A stretch of 64,000 nucleotides of DNA from Bradyrhizobium erythrophlei (GCF_900129505.1 NZ_LT670818.1:3753001-3817000), one strand, 5' to 3'. Positions 1 to 12,493 are shown, counted from the first letter of the stretch. Notes: generated by a model from the letters alone, not told the origin. Numbers and translations: made by a program.

Positions 1-28
1 CTCCACTGGCGGAGACGAAAGCAACTAA
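1..28 (+). CDS. Possible 3' end of an upstream gene (last 8 codons)
   Basis: Frame 2 reads STGGDESN and then TAA at 26-28. A strong plus-strand hairpin terminator follows at 63-95, so some plus-strand gene must end here, and this frame gives a sensible stop. There is too little sequence to identify the product. Inference only. Confidence 0.2.
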
Positions 29-62
29 CCGACTTGCCGGAGTTGCCGGAGAACTGGATTTC

Positions 63-96
63 AAGGCCGCAGCGCCCGGCGCTGCGGCCTTTTTTA
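63..96 (+). terminator. Rho-independent terminator
   Basis: A perfect 13-bp GC-rich stem (arms 63-75 and 79-91, loop CCG) runs directly into a T tract. It should end transcription from a plus-strand gene lying left of the window. Confidence 0.85.
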
Positions 97-98
97 CG

Positions 99-412
99 GG
101 GCCAACTCAACCTTTGATTCGATTGACTTCATCATGCATCCCCCAGGCCCGGCCAATTCCGTGGCGGAAATGTCGCCCAAGCGACGCTGAAACGGGTCAA
201 AATTGTTGTCCGAATGCAACACCCGCTGACAACCTTCCCGAGAAAGCCCGTTCCGCCTAAAAAGTCGGCAGATGCTCGTCTTTTTTGCTTCACTGCGCGG
301 GTGGCGCGTTCCAAATTGCGGCCACGTTAAGGAATTTCGCTACAGTCGGTTGTCGCTTGCCCTTGGGGGGCGCCGGAATCGGACTGATCTTTAAAATGTG
401 ATGGGGATCGTC
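99..412. other. Intergenic region upstream of the porin gene
   Basis: About 310 bases without a convincing gene. A 60-codon minus-strand ORF here has no family resemblance and no ribosome binding site, so I discount it. The region should hold the promoter and 5' leader of the porin gene. I could not assign a -35/-10 pair with confidence. Confidence 0.5.
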
Positions 413-1426
413 ATGAAGAAATTGGTTTTGTTAGCAACGGCGCTGGCAATGGTATCGGGTTCCGCTCTTGCAGCAGATATGCCCGTTAAGGCGGTCAAGG
501 CTCCGCCGCCGGCGGCATTCGATCCATGGGATGTCGCTTTCGGCAGCGCGATCATGAACGATTACATCTTCCGCGGTGTCACTCAGTCCAACCACAACCC
601 CTCGGTCGCTGCCTATTTCGAGCCGCGCTATAACGTTACCAAGGATCTGCAGCTCTACATCGGCACCTCGTTCGAGAGCATATCCTTCCCGAACCGCGCC
701 GCGGCTGAGGTCGACATCTACGGCGGTATCCGTCCGACGTTCGGCGCGTTCGCGTTCGATATCGGCGTCTGGGGTTACCTGTACCCGGGCGGTAAGTGCT
801 TTTTTGGCGCGCCCTTCGATACCGCTGGAAATGCGCTCAGCGCCGACTGCGCAAACCCGCTTAACTTCCTGCCCAACGGCAACGTCGCCAAGAAGGACGC
901 GAGCTTCTTCGAAGTGTACGGCAAGGTTAACTACACCATCAACGACAACTGGCAGGTCGGAGTGAACGAGTATTATTCGCCGAACTTCCTCAACCTCGGC
1001 GCTTGGGGCAACTATGCGTCGATCACCGGCAAGTGGACCGCGCCGAGCACGACCTTCGGAACCAGCGGCGTTGGCATGTACGTCTCCGGCGAATTCGGCC
1101 GTCAGTGGCTCGGAACCTCGGATTCCTTCTACGGCGTCGTTCAACTTGCTGGCTTTCCCAACTTCACAAGAGGTATTCCTGAGCCCAGCTACAATACCTG
1201 GAACATCGGTGTCGGTTTCACCTACAAAGTGTTCACGCTTGATCTGCGCTACTCCGATACCAACCTGTCGAAGGGTAACTGCAACGCCTTCACCAGCGAT
1301 TACACTGCCGGTGGAACGAACAACGTGACCTCGATCAATCCGGGCGGTGCGGGCTCGAACTGGTGCGGTGCAGCGGGCATCGCCAAGCTCTCGGCTGACC
1401 TGACCGCGATGACCAACCTGAAGTAA
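413..1426 (+). CDS. TorF-like putative outer-membrane porin
   Basis: This is a 337-residue secreted beta-barrel protein. Residues 1-21 form a signal peptide ending in the cleavage site ALA-AD, followed by a short Pro/Ala linker. The rest alternates aromatic strands and Gly/Asn-rich turns (for example the motifs DYIFRGVTQS and VDIYGG), typical of the TorF/Gcw_chp family of putative porins. Two possible starts lie upstream (GTG 398, ATG 401). I chose ATG 413 because GGGG at 403-406 is well spaced from it and the MKK start gives a canonical signal peptide. It should sit in the outer membrane; its substrate is unknown. It is monocistronic, with a strong terminator right after it. Confidence 0.85.
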   Translation: MKKLVLLATALAMVSGSALAADMPVKAVKAPPPAAFDPWDVAFGSAIMNDYIFRGVTQSNHNPSVAAYFEPRYNVTKDLQLYIGTSFESISFPNRAAAEVDIYGGIRPTFGAFAFDIGVWGYLYPGGKCFFGAPFDTAGNALSADCANPLNFLPNGNVAKKDASFFEVYGKVNYTINDNWQVGVNEYYSPNFLNLGAWGNYASITGKWTAPSTTFGTSGVGMYVSGEFGRQWLGTSDSFYGVVQLAGFPNFTRGIPEPSYNTWNIGVGFTYKVFTLDLRYSDTNLSKGNCNAFTSDYTAGGTNNVTSINPGGAGSNWCGAAGIAKLSADLTAMTNLK

Positions 1427-1447
1427 GTTTATTCCTTCGAGGCGACC

Positions 1448-1477
1448 GGGGCGGCAGAGCGATCTGCCGCCCCTTTT
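1448..1477 (+). terminator. Rho-independent terminator of the porin gene
   Basis: A perfect 11-bp stem (1448-1458 with 1463-1473) around a GCGA tetraloop is followed by TTTT. It starts 21 bases after the porin stop codon. Confidence 0.9.
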
Positions 1478-1497
1478 CGTTGGCGGCGAGGTTTCGC

Positions 1498-2010
1498 ATG
1501 AGACGGGATTTGCGGCAGGTGGCGGCCGATGCGATCCGTCGCAACGATCGTCACAATGCGCTGGCGGGAGCGGTTGCCGGCGTCGGCGCGGCGATCGCGA
1601 TCGGCGTCATGGAGTGGTTCTCGCTCGAATCGCACTACCCGCTGGTGATCATCCCGTTTGCCACCTCGATCGTGCTGGTCATCGGATCGCCCCAAGTGGA
1701 GCCGGCGCAGCCGCGTGCGCTGATCGGCGGCCATGTGGTTTCAACGCTGGTTGGCCTTGCCGTGCTCCATTGCACCGGGCCGCAGGCCTGGGCGGCCGCC
1801 GCTGCCGTCGGGTTGGCCGTGCTTGCGATGTATGTCACCGGCACGTTTCATCCGCCGGCGGGAATCAATCCGCTGCTGGTGGTCTCCAACAACCTGCCAT
1901 GGTCGTTTCTTTTCGCACCGGTGCTGGCGGGCGCGTTGCTGCTGGCCGCCTTTGCTTATCTCTGGCACCGCTGGGTCCGCCGCCGGCCATGGCCGCAGCG
2001 CTGGCTATGA
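1498..2010 (+). CDS. HPP family integral membrane protein
   Basis: A 170-residue protein with four hydrophobic segments. It carries the family signature near residue 115, TGTFHPPAGINPLL, with the HPP triplet that names the family. HPP proteins are small inner-membrane proteins; plant chloroplast members transport nitrite, while bacterial members are largely uncharacterised. The start is ATG 1498, preceded by GGCGAGG at 1485-1491; an in-frame TTG at 1480 is less likely. It sits directly after the porin terminator and converges on the ABC transporter gene, with a 23-base gap. Confidence 0.8.
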   Translation: MRRDLRQVAADAIRRNDRHNALAGAVAGVGAAIAIGVMEWFSLESHYPLVIIPFATSIVLVIGSPQVEPAQPRALIGGHVVSTLVGLAVLHCTGPQAWAAAAAVGLAVLAMYVTGTFHPPAGINPLLVVSNNLPWSFLFAPVLAGALLLAAFAYLWHRWVRRRPWPQRWL

Positions 2011-2033
2011 GGCACCTGGCCGGGCGGGGTACG

Positions 2034-3779
2034 TCAGGGGACCTTGACGTCTTCCTTGCGGTTCTGCAGTTCGAACCGGTCGCCGTCGCGGTTCAGCACC
2101 ACATTGCGCTGGTGAAAGGCCTCCAGCGTCGAGCGATGGCCGATCGAGACGATGGTGGTGGCCGGCAATTTCTTCTCGATCAGTTTGTAAAGCGCCGCCT
2201 CCGAGGCCTCGTCGAGCGAGGCGGTCGCTTCATCGAGGAACAGATATTGCGGCTCGTGCAGAAAGGCGCGGGCAAGGCCGAGGCGCTGCTGTTCGCCCAG
2301 CGACAGCATGCGATTCCAATGCGCTTCCTCGTCCAGTCTTGCGGCGAGCTGAGGCAGGCCCACCGCGATCAGGACATCCCTGACCCGGTCCGAACTGAAC
2401 GCGCCGGCTTCCGCCGGATAGACGATCGCAGCCTTGAGCGAGCCGACCGGAAAATACGGCCGCTGCGGCAGCATCATGAGCGTGGCCTTTGAAGGAATCG
2501 AAATCGAGCCGCTGCCGAACGGCCAGACGCCCGCGATCGCGCGGAACAAGGTCGACTTGCCCGCGCCGGATGGACCGGTGACCAGGGTGCGCTCGTTGCC
2601 GCTGATGCTGAAGCTGTCGGCTGCGACCAGCGGCGTTCCGTTGGGCAGGCTGACGACGAGTTTCTCGAGGTCGATGGCTCCGTGGCCGTCCGGCTTGACG
2701 TGAATGATGTTCTTGTCGACGTTCAGCGCGGCGGCATTTTCTATCGATCTCTCGAATCCGCTCAGACGTTCCACCACGGACCGCCATTCGGCGATCGTCC
2801 GGTACGAGGTGATAATGAACGACAGCGAATCCTGCACGCTGCCGAACGCGGATGCCGTCTGCATCATGCCGCCGAGCTGAATCTTCTCGGCGAAATAGGC
2901 CGGCGCCACCAGGATGTAAGGGAAGATCACCGCGGCCTGCGAGTAACTCGACGTGAATGCCGTCACCTTCTTGGTACGCTGCATGATGCCGATCCAGTTC
3001 TCGACCACCAGCGCGAAGCGCGACAACAGCCGTGTCCGTTCGGCCGGCTCGCCGCGCAGCAGTGCGATCTGCTCGGCGTTTTCCCGCGCGCGAACCAGAT
3101 TGAAACGAAAGTCGGCCTCAAACCGCTGTTGCTGGAAGTTGAGCCCGACCAGCGGCCAGCCGATCAGATGGGTCAATAGCGTCCCGAGCAGCGCGTAGAT
3201 CAGTGCGCCCCACACCAGGTAGCCGGGAATCGCAATGTCATTGCCGAACAGATGCAGCGGCGCCTCGTTGGATAAGCCCCACAGGATGAAGACGAACGAG
3301 GCCAGCGTCACGACCGAACTCAAGAGCCCGATGCCGAGCCCCAGCGTCTGCTCGACGAAACGCTGGGTATCGTCCGCGATGCGCTGGTCCGGGTTGTCGG
3401 CGGCGTCGCCGAGAAGCTGCATGCGATAATGATTGGCATCGTGCAGCCAGCCGCCGAGATAGCGGCCCGTCATCCACCGCCGCCACCGGATCTGAAGCCA
3501 CTGATTGAGATAGAGCTGATAGACCTTCAATGCGACCCAGAACGTCGCCAGCACGCAGAAATAGCCGAGCTGGTACCAGAACACGGCCTGATTCCGCTCC
3601 TGCAGCGCATTGTAAAAAACATTGTTCCAGCGGTTGAACAGGACGGTGAGGAACACGCCCCCCAGCTCGAGGACAATGACCGCGGCCAACAGCCCGCGGC
3701 CGGCCCATTTATCTTCGGAGCGGAAATAAGGTGCGGCGATGCGCCATACCGCGGCGAGCGTCGAGCGAATGTTGTTCAC
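2034..3779 (-). CDS. BacA/SbmA-family ABC transporter with fused ATPase (BclA/YddA-like)
   Basis: A 581-residue half-transporter of the ABC_membrane_2/SbmA_BacA type. About 330 residues of membrane domain with roughly six hydrophobic segments precede a complete nucleotide-binding domain. I see Walker A GPSGAGKST, Q-loop LPQRPYF, signature LSLGEQQRLGLAR, Walker B LFLDEATASLD and the H-loop SIGHRS, so ATPase activity is expected. Family members act as homodimers in the inner membrane and import peptides, bleomycin or cobalamin. In Bradyrhizobium, BclA of this family takes up plant NCR peptides during symbiosis; whether this is BclA or a paralogue cannot be told. I preferred GTG 3779 (GGAG 10 bases upstream, start MNNIRST); TTG 3809 in frame is the alternative. 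Confidence 0.85.
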   Translation of the reverse strand: MNNIRSTLAAVWRIAAPYFRSEDKWAGRGLLAAVIVLELGGVFLTVLFNRWNNVFYNALQERNQAVFWYQLGYFCVLATFWVALKVYQLYLNQWLQIRWRRWMTGRYLGGWLHDANHYRMQLLGDAADNPDQRIADDTQRFVEQTLGLGIGLLSSVVTLASFVFILWGLSNEAPLHLFGNDIAIPGYLVWGALIYALLGTLLTHLIGWPLVGLNFQQQRFEADFRFNLVRARENAEQIALLRGEPAERTRLLSRFALVVENWIGIMQRTKKVTAFTSSYSQAAVIFPYILVAPAYFAEKIQLGGMMQTASAFGSVQDSLSFIITSYRTIAEWRSVVERLSGFERSIENAAALNVDKNIIHVKPDGHGAIDLEKLVVSLPNGTPLVAADSFSISGNERTLVTGPSGAGKSTLFRAIAGVWPFGSGSISIPSKATLMMLPQRPYFPVGSLKAAIVYPAEAGAFSSDRVRDVLIAVGLPQLAARLDEEAHWNRMLSLGEQQRLGLARAFLHEPQYLFLDEATASLDEASEAALYKLIEKKLPATTIVSIGHRSTLEAFHQRNVVLNRDGDRFELQNRKEDVKVP

Positions 3780-4086
3780 AGATTGCCGTCTCCAAGAGAT
3801 TGGCTTCAAAGGCCTGAAAGAATGGGAGAATTGGGAGAGCTTAGACTAAAGTCGTAGACCTCATGATCTGCGTTCGCTTGTCCCAGCCTCGTGATCAACC
3901 CTAGCATGGGTGCAACGGCGAGGGGCGGGGGACGTCCAGTTTTCGCGAGGTTGTGAGCGGATTTGGCATTTCCCAAATTCGCGGCCGATTTCGCGCATGG
4001 CAAAGACGCTCTCCTGCAACCACGCAGGCATGCCCGGCCGTCCACGCTGGTCGGGCCGCCGCATAATGGCGTGGGGAGGAAGTGCA
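3780..4086. promoter_or_regulatory. Divergent promoter region between ABC transporter and lactate permease
   Basis: About 307 bases separate two genes transcribed away from each other, so both promoters must lie here. I see no clear inverted-repeat operator. The only standout is a strong Shine-Dalgarno GGAGGA at 4075-4080 for the permease. Confidence 0.5.
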
Positions 4087-5751
<1,665 letters not shown>

Positions 5752-5777
5752 CGCGCCATTCCAGCCGACACGAAAAG

Positions 5778-5808
5778 CCCCCGCGGGCGATGGTCCGCGG
5801 GGGTTTTG
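5778..5808 (+). terminator. Rho-independent terminator of the lactate permease gene
   Basis: A perfect 9-bp stem (5778-5786 with 5795-5803) with an 8-base loop is followed by TTTT, 27 bases after the permease stop codon. The A run before the stem could make it work weakly on the other strand too. Confidence 0.85.
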
Positions 5809-5893
5809 CGTTTGGAAAATTTTTGTGGCGGTCAATCTGGTCAATGTCGCGCCTGCCCATTAGAACAGCGCGCCGAGACAGTTTGAGGGATGA

Positions 5894-6310
5894 ATGTTTT
5901 CAGTGACAGGTTTTGTGAGGCAGGCCGCAATCGCGCTGGCTTTCGCCACGGCTGCGTTTCATGTCGTCCCGGCTTGCGCCGACGAGGAGTTTCCGTTCGG
6001 GATGGTCATGACGCTGGAGGCCGCGCCTCAACCGGGATCGAAGCGGGTGCCGAACATGGAGATCGGCGACAATGGCGAGGCCGTGCTGGAACTGTGGTGC
6101 AAGGGCGCTAAGGGCCAGTTCTCGGTAGCGGGCAATACCGTGATCTTTGTCACCGGGCAGTTCGAGGATCGCGCCTGCCCGCCGGCCAAGGCACAGGCCG
6201 ACGACGAGTTGGTTGCCGCGTTGAGCGAGGCCGGCACCTGGAAACGGCAGGGCGATCTCGTCACCTTTATCGGAACGACGACACTGCGCTTCCGTCTCGA
6301 TACCAACTAG
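5894..6310 (+). CDS. Small secreted protein of unknown function
   Basis: This 138-residue protein begins with a signal peptide (hydrophobic residues 9-26, cleavage near ACADEE). The mature part has two cysteines (in LWCKG and RACPP) that could form a disulfide. Its short beta-strand-like ending, GTWKRQGDLVTFIGTTTLRF, resembles the ends of META/HslJ-like or lipocalin-like small periplasmic proteins; that likeness is only an impression. GAGGGA just before ATG 5894 supports the start. It is transcribed alone and converges on the next gene across a hairpin-rich repeat. Confidence 0.6.
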   Translation: MFSVTGFVRQAAIALAFATAAFHVVPACADEEFPFGMVMTLEAAPQPGSKRVPNMEIGDNGEAVLELWCKGAKGQFSVAGNTVIFVTGQFEDRACPPAKAQADDELVAALSEAGTWKRQGDLVTFIGTTTLRFRLDTN

Positions 6311-6407
6311 GGCGTTTTCAAGCGAATTGGACATCGGTTCGCGTTGAGAAAACGCGTCAAATCAAGAATCCAGAGCCCGGTTTCGATTCTATCGAAACGG
6401 GGCTCTG
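6311..6407. repeat. Dispersed Bradyrhizobium-type palindromic repeat, probable bidirectional terminator
   Basis: Two hairpins fill the gap between two convergent genes. The first pairs GCGTTTTC near 6313 with GAGAAAACGC near 6346-6355. The second is a 16-bp stem with one mismatch (6372-6387 with 6391-6406). From memory, very similar sequence (a GGCGTTTTC...GAAAACGC block followed by an AGAGCCC hairpin) is scattered through Bradyrhizobium genomes. Its position suggests it stops transcription from both sides. Confidence 0.6.
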
Positions 6408-6434
6408 AGCGGCCTGACGAGATAAGCCGCAGCT

Positions 6435-7628
6435 TTACTTCCAAGCAGACTTATCCGAATCCCAGCGCTGGCCCTTGAATTCCTTCGCCAGCGCATCCAC
6501 CGAGCCGTTGTCCTCGGTCTGGTCGCCTTCCTCGTCGCCGCTGGCTTCAGCGGCCAAATTGAGTTTGGCGCCCGCGGACTCGTCCGCCGTCGAAATCACC
6601 GGATTGCCGATCCACAGCATCAACTTGTCCGACCCGCCGGGCTTGTCGGGGGAGACCAGCGCCGTGACCTCGACCGTCTCGGTGAGGTCGAGCGCGGGAT
6701 AGGCCTGGCTCGGCCGCTTGAATGTGAGTTGCAGCGTGCCGGTGTTGGCGTTCCAGGCGGCCGCGGACGATTTCGCCGCCAGCGTCCTGGTGAGGACGCC
6801 GGCGATCCCGGCGGCAAGCTTGTCCTTGTTGATCTTGTCGCCGTCGCGCCAGTCGACGGCGGAAAAGCGGATGGTGCGTTCCATGTCGACCATGCCGCTG
6901 GCCCAGCCGGCGGCGACCACGCCGGGCTGCGACTTGAACTTGGCAATCAGCGCTGCGGCGCGATCCGGGTCCGCCGACAGGGTGATGGTCTGCTCGCCGG
7001 CGCGCAGCGCATCGCAGGTGACGGCGAGGCTGCTGAGAGCAACCTCGAGATCCTGCCCCTTCAGGCTTTTGAGAAAATCCAGCGCCGCCTCCAGCTTCAC
7101 CTTCACGCCGATCGATTCCGGCGACACTTCGCTGAAATCCTTTGGCGCCGATGTGATGACGTCGTCGACGGTCTGGTTATCCCTGAATTCCTTTTCACTG
7201 AGATCGGAATTGTCCGACGAGGCGACTTCGGTGACGGTTGGGCCGATGCTGATCTGGCCCTTGAATTCGAAGGTGTCGCCGGTCGGCTTGCGCGCCAGTT
7301 TGACCGTGACCGGCAATTTGCCGCCGAGGGTCTGCGTGGTTCCGGTCATGGCCTGACCGTTGACCGCGAGATCGGCGACGAAGCGGTCCTTGCGGTCCGA
7401 GCCCTTCTCGGCGGGATAGCAGACGTCGAGCACCGCCGAGGTGACCGTCTTGCCCTGCCGCGTCTCCTTGAGGATGACGTCGGCGTTGCCGTCCATCAAG
7501 CCGTCGATGGCCGTGAAATATCTGGTTTCGTTGGCGTTGGCAGGCTTGGTCGAAAGCTTCATCTGAGCAAAGGCAAGGTCCGACGACGCCGTCATCAGAC
7601 CGACCACACAAAACAGAAGCGCGCGCAT
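6435..7628 (-). CDS. Secreted protein of unknown function downstream of groEL
   Basis: A 397-residue protein with an N-terminal signal peptide (residues 1-21, cleavage after AFA). The mature chain is acidic and Ala/Lys-rich with no transmembrane helix, so it should be periplasmic. I recognise no catalytic motif or named domain. Two Cys residues lie in DVCYPAE and VTCDAL. The C-terminus ends in a short charged stretch. The start is ATG 7628 with GGGGAA seven bases upstream. It is separated from groEL by a terminator, so it is probably transcribed on its own from a promoter in the roughly 100-base gap. Confidence 0.65.
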   Translation of the reverse strand: MRALLFCVVGLMTASSDLAFAQMKLSTKPANANETRYFTAIDGLMDGNADVILKETRQGKTVTSAVLDVCYPAEKGSDRKDRFVADLAVNGQAMTGTTQTLGGKLPVTVKLARKPTGDTFEFKGQISIGPTVTEVASSDNSDLSEKEFRDNQTVDDVITSAPKDFSEVSPESIGVKVKLEAALDFLKSLKGQDLEVALSSLAVTCDALRAGEQTITLSADPDRAAALIAKFKSQPGVVAAGWASGMVDMERTIRFSAVDWRDGDKINKDKLAAGIAGVLTRTLAAKSSAAAWNANTGTLQLTFKRPSQAYPALDLTETVEVTALVSPDKPGGSDKLMLWIGNPVISTADESAGAKLNLAAEASGDEEGDQTEDNGSVDALAKEFKGQRWDSDKSAWK

Positions 7629-7679
7629 ACTAAGTTCCCCGACAGCCAGAATCGGCCGCTAACGTAGAGCTTTTTGGCC

Positions 7680-7710
7680 AAAAAAGAAGGCCGCCCGGAG
7701 GCGGCCTTCT
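7680..7710 (-). terminator. Rho-independent terminator of groESL
   Basis: A perfect 10-bp stem (7686-7695 with 7700-7709, loop CGGA) has a run of A on the plus strand at 7680-7685, which reads as a T tract on the minus strand. It lies 27 bases beyond the groEL stop codon. Confidence 0.9.
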
Positions 7711-7736
7711 TCGATCCGTGATGTTGCCGTAAGGCT

Positions 7737-9879
<2,143 letters not shown>

Positions 9880-9985
9880 CACGGTTCCTCTTGCAGGCTC
9901 GGTTTTCGGATCTGGTCGCGAAGCGAAACTGGATCGGAATACGGGCGTATTCGACCCCCCAGCGGGGCAAATCAGCCCGTTTCCC

Positions 9986-10012
9986 TTAGCAATCGCTCTC
10001 TCGGAGTGCTAA
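9986..10012 (-). promoter_or_regulatory. CIRCE operator (HrcA binding site) upstream of groES
   Basis: A 9-9-9 inverted repeat: TTAGCAATC (9986-9994), nine-base spacer, GAGTGCTAA (10004-10012). The consensus is TTAGCACTC-N9-GAGTGCTAA, so there is one mismatch, in one arm. It lies about 107 bases before the groES start codon. In alphaproteobacteria the HrcA repressor binds CIRCE and couples groESL to heat stress. Confidence 0.93.
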
Positions 10013-10211
10013 TTGTGCGGCCGGGAATATGGCTTGGCGCGGTTCCTGTCAAGCAAGCCGGGAGTTAATCCGTTGGTGAGGCCGATATAGGATGTTTGAG
10101 GAAGCCAAATCGGAGCGCCGGCGTATTTTACCGGACGTCATTGCTCCGACAGCAGTTTTACGCTTGGCTGCGGGACGGGCGCGGCCACGAATTTGTTCGG
10201 GGGAATATACT

Positions 10212-10730
10212 ATGGTCAGGTCACTTAGCGCGCGGTCGGTTGCCAACCTGGGAATCGCCTCGGCGCTAGCGTTATTCCTGGGCGCGTGCGGAAGCTTCAG
10301 CCTGCCGTCCTTATCGTCATCCTCTCCCGAACCGGCTCCGGAGCCGGGCGTGGGGCCCGAAATGCCGGCGTCCATCCGCGCGGACGAAATTGTCGGCCGC
10401 TGGGGTCTCGCCTCCTACCAGAATCCCGCGGACCGGGCGCGCACCGAGGCGGCGGCGAAGGGGCAGTGCAAACAACCCTATGTGATCGGAGCCGGCACGT
10501 CGGGCGGCGTCATCATGCACCTGGCCGACCAGGCGACGCCGCAGGAGCTGCGGCTCAAGGGCAGCCCGGGCGGCAAGAACTTTATCGGTCCGCCCGGACC
10601 GGCCGGCGGCGAGCAGGATCGCGAGATCGTCTCGTTCGATGGACGGGTCCTGATCACCCGGTTCACCGACAAGGATGCGGCGACCCGCTACGGCAACATG
10701 GTCTATGTCCGCTGCTCGCCGCGGGCGTGA
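10212..10730 (+). CDS. Putative lipoprotein of unknown function
   Basis: 172 residues. An N-terminal signal ends in the lipobox LFLGAC, so the mature protein should start at Cys and be lipid-anchored in the envelope. A Ser/Pro-rich linker (SLPSLSSSSPEPAPEPG) follows, then a compact domain starting at EIVGRWGLASYQNPADR. I recognise no catalytic motif. The start ATG 10212 has GGGGGAA upstream; the frame is open 40 codons further but without a good site. It is divergent from groES, separated by the CIRCE region. Confidence 0.75.
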   Translation: MVRSLSARSVANLGIASALALFLGACGSFSLPSLSSSSPEPAPEPGVGPEMPASIRADEIVGRWGLASYQNPADRARTEAAAKGQCKQPYVIGAGTSGGVIMHLADQATPQELRLKGSPGGKNFIGPPGPAGGEQDREIVSFDGRVLITRFTDKDAATRYGNMVYVRCSPRA

Positions 10731-10808
10731 GCTGCTGAATCCGTCGGTGCATTTAACCCGACAAAAAACGCCGGCATCGGGCGGCGCAATTCGTCACGGA
10801 CGACAAAC

Positions 10809-10845
10809 AGGAGCGGTGCACACGTACGCGCACCGCTCCTTTATA
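10809..10845. terminator. Probable bidirectional terminator hairpin
   Basis: A perfect 11-bp stem (10809-10819 with 10830-10840) is followed on the plus strand by TTTAT. It lies between the convergent lipoprotein and esterase genes. The T tail is better for plus-strand transcription. Confidence 0.7.
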
Positions 10846-10852
10846 AGTCTTC

Positions 10853-12493
10853 TCAGTTTGGAAGATTCTGTCGGTCCCCCACTACCAGGTTTTGAAGGAG
10901 GTTCTTTACCTCCTGCGCCCGGTCTTTGGCATAGTCGTCCGCGTCGTTCACGCAGGTGAAGCTTGCGGCTTGCGTGGGATTTCCCGCCTGGTACTTAACA
11001 ACCTTCGGGTATGGGCACAAAGGCCGAGTCATAGCCACGCCTTGAGACGGGTCGCCGTTTTTGTACGCAGTGGCGAGCAATGTATCCGGCTCAGCGCGCT
11101 GTTCGACCCATTTCTCCAGAGCCGCGACCGCATCAAAATTGTTGGGACCAGGGCCACCACCACAGTGGCTCATTCCAGGCACCATGAACAATCGGAAATA
11201 GTCTGCGGTTTTGTGAATGTTCCCCGAATCGTTCGATAAAACGACGTTATTATAGTACTCGATGGGAAGGCTTTGGGCATTCAATGCGTCTATCCAGCCC
11301 TGGGTCATGATGAGCTTGTGACCAAGCTCCCTCAGTCTACTCAGATTCGGACTGGTAGCGTCGATCTTCGGGCTCAGCACTTGATCGACCCGCTTAGCGT
11401 CGCTGTCGTAGTTGAACGTCGTCCAATCCCAATTCGGGTTGTTAAACACCGTATTGGCGAGGAGGGGCTGAGCGAAAAATGCTATGAGCGAGCCTTGGAT
11501 CAACGCCCACTGGCTCTCACTTCCCGGCGCAAAACCGGGATAAAGTTTCAGGCCGGTCCGCGGATTTGTGACCGGCGAATATAGATGCTTAACCGCGGCC
11601 AGCTGTGGCGCGGTAAGGCATGTGCCCGAGCTTTGACCCGCCGTGCAAAGAAGTGCCGACGGATCAAAATGACAATCTCGGGGATCGTTCAGGAAGGTAT
11701 CCGTAACAAGCGCCTTCGCCGACGTGCAGGCGTTGAGCACCGCGGTATTTAGGGCGTTTAAGGTACTCTGCGGAACCAGGGCCGCCGGGTTTTGCGCGGA
11801 CGGTAGGCCACCCCACAGGAAACTTTCCATGAGATGGGCATAATCCATCCCGGGAGAGCCGGCCCATAAGCCATCGAAATCCTCGGGATAGTATTCGGCT
11901 TCCTCCATGGCTTCCGCGCCACCGGTTGAACAGCCGGCGTAGTAGGAATATCGGATATCCTTCTTGTAAAACTGCTTGATAATGTCCTTTGCAGCGACCG
12001 TCATAAGATGGATGGAAGTATGCCCCCAATCATAAAGTGAGACCGGATTTTGCGCCCAGGGAAGCGGTGCGCCGATCGCTCCGATTGTACCCCCTTCGTG
12101 GCCGGTATCCGTAGTCGCCGCCGCAAAGCCGGCGTTCACGGGAGCGGCCAACGCTGCGTAACTTATGCTGCCGCCAAAGCCCCCGCTTCCTTGCGCCTCG
12201 TATTTGCCGTTCCAATCGGAAGCGGGCATCCATATTTCGATTTTGACTGCTTCGGTCGGCTGCGTACTTACGGTCGCGGCGACGCGACAAAACGCTGGCA
12301 TATTGCCGACGTTTGTACCGTCGGGGGCGACGTAGGCGCCCGCGAATATCGATTGCGCCGCCGTAATGGTCGTATTGGCCACGTGTGCGTTTATCAGGCT
12401 CTCGCATGTAGCCGCGAATGACGCCGTCGGTGCGAGTGCGACTGACGACATCATAGCTGCAGCAAGTGCGGGAAGTAGACGATTGGCTTTCAT
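10853..12493 (-). CDS. Secreted tannase/feruloyl esterase family hydrolase
   Basis: A 546-residue alpha/beta hydrolase of the tannase family, whose members cleave ester bonds of gallate, ferulate or related aromatic esters outside the cytoplasm. Residues 1-27 form a signal peptide (cleavage ASFA-ATC). The nucleophile lies in YYAGCSTGGAEAM (Cys-Ser), DALNAQSLPIEYY lies in the C-terminal half and GMSHCGGGPGPN holds the His; the CS...HC pairing is the family's characteristic disulfide-linked catalytic arrangement. Two ATGs occur in tandem; ATG 12493 is six bases after AGGAG. Upstream, at 12671-12718, lies a copy of the lysR-proximal operator-like sequence. Codon use is visibly less GC-biased than in groEL. 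The actual substrate is unknown. Confidence 0.85.
   Translation of the reverse strand: MKANRLLPALAAAMMSSVALAPTASFAATCESLINAHVANTTITAAQSIFAGAYVAPDGTNVGNMPAFCRVAATVSTQPTEAVKIEIWMPASDWNGKYEAQGSGGFGGSISYAALAAPVNAGFAAATTDTGHEGGTIGAIGAPLPWAQNPVSLYDWGHTSIHLMTVAAKDIIKQFYKKDIRYSYYAGCSTGGAEAMEEAEYYPEDFDGLWAGSPGMDYAHLMESFLWGGLPSAQNPAALVPQSTLNALNTAVLNACTSAKALVTDTFLNDPRDCHFDPSALLCTAGQSSGTCLTAPQLAAVKHLYSPVTNPRTGLKLYPGFAPGSESQWALIQGSLIAFFAQPLLANTVFNNPNWDWTTFNYDSDAKRVDQVLSPKIDATSPNLSRLRELGHKLIMTQGWIDALNAQSLPIEYYNNVVLSNDSGNIHKTADYFRLFMVPGMSHCGGGPGPNNFDAVAALEKWVEQRAEPDTLLATAYKNGDPSQGVAMTRPLCPYPKVVKYQAGNPTQAASFTCVNDADDYAKDRAQEVKNLLQNLVVGDRQNLPN

Noticed and set aside
132..314. 60-codon minus-strand ORF before the porin gene
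   Set aside because: No ribosome site, no family likeness and it lies in a probable promoter region.
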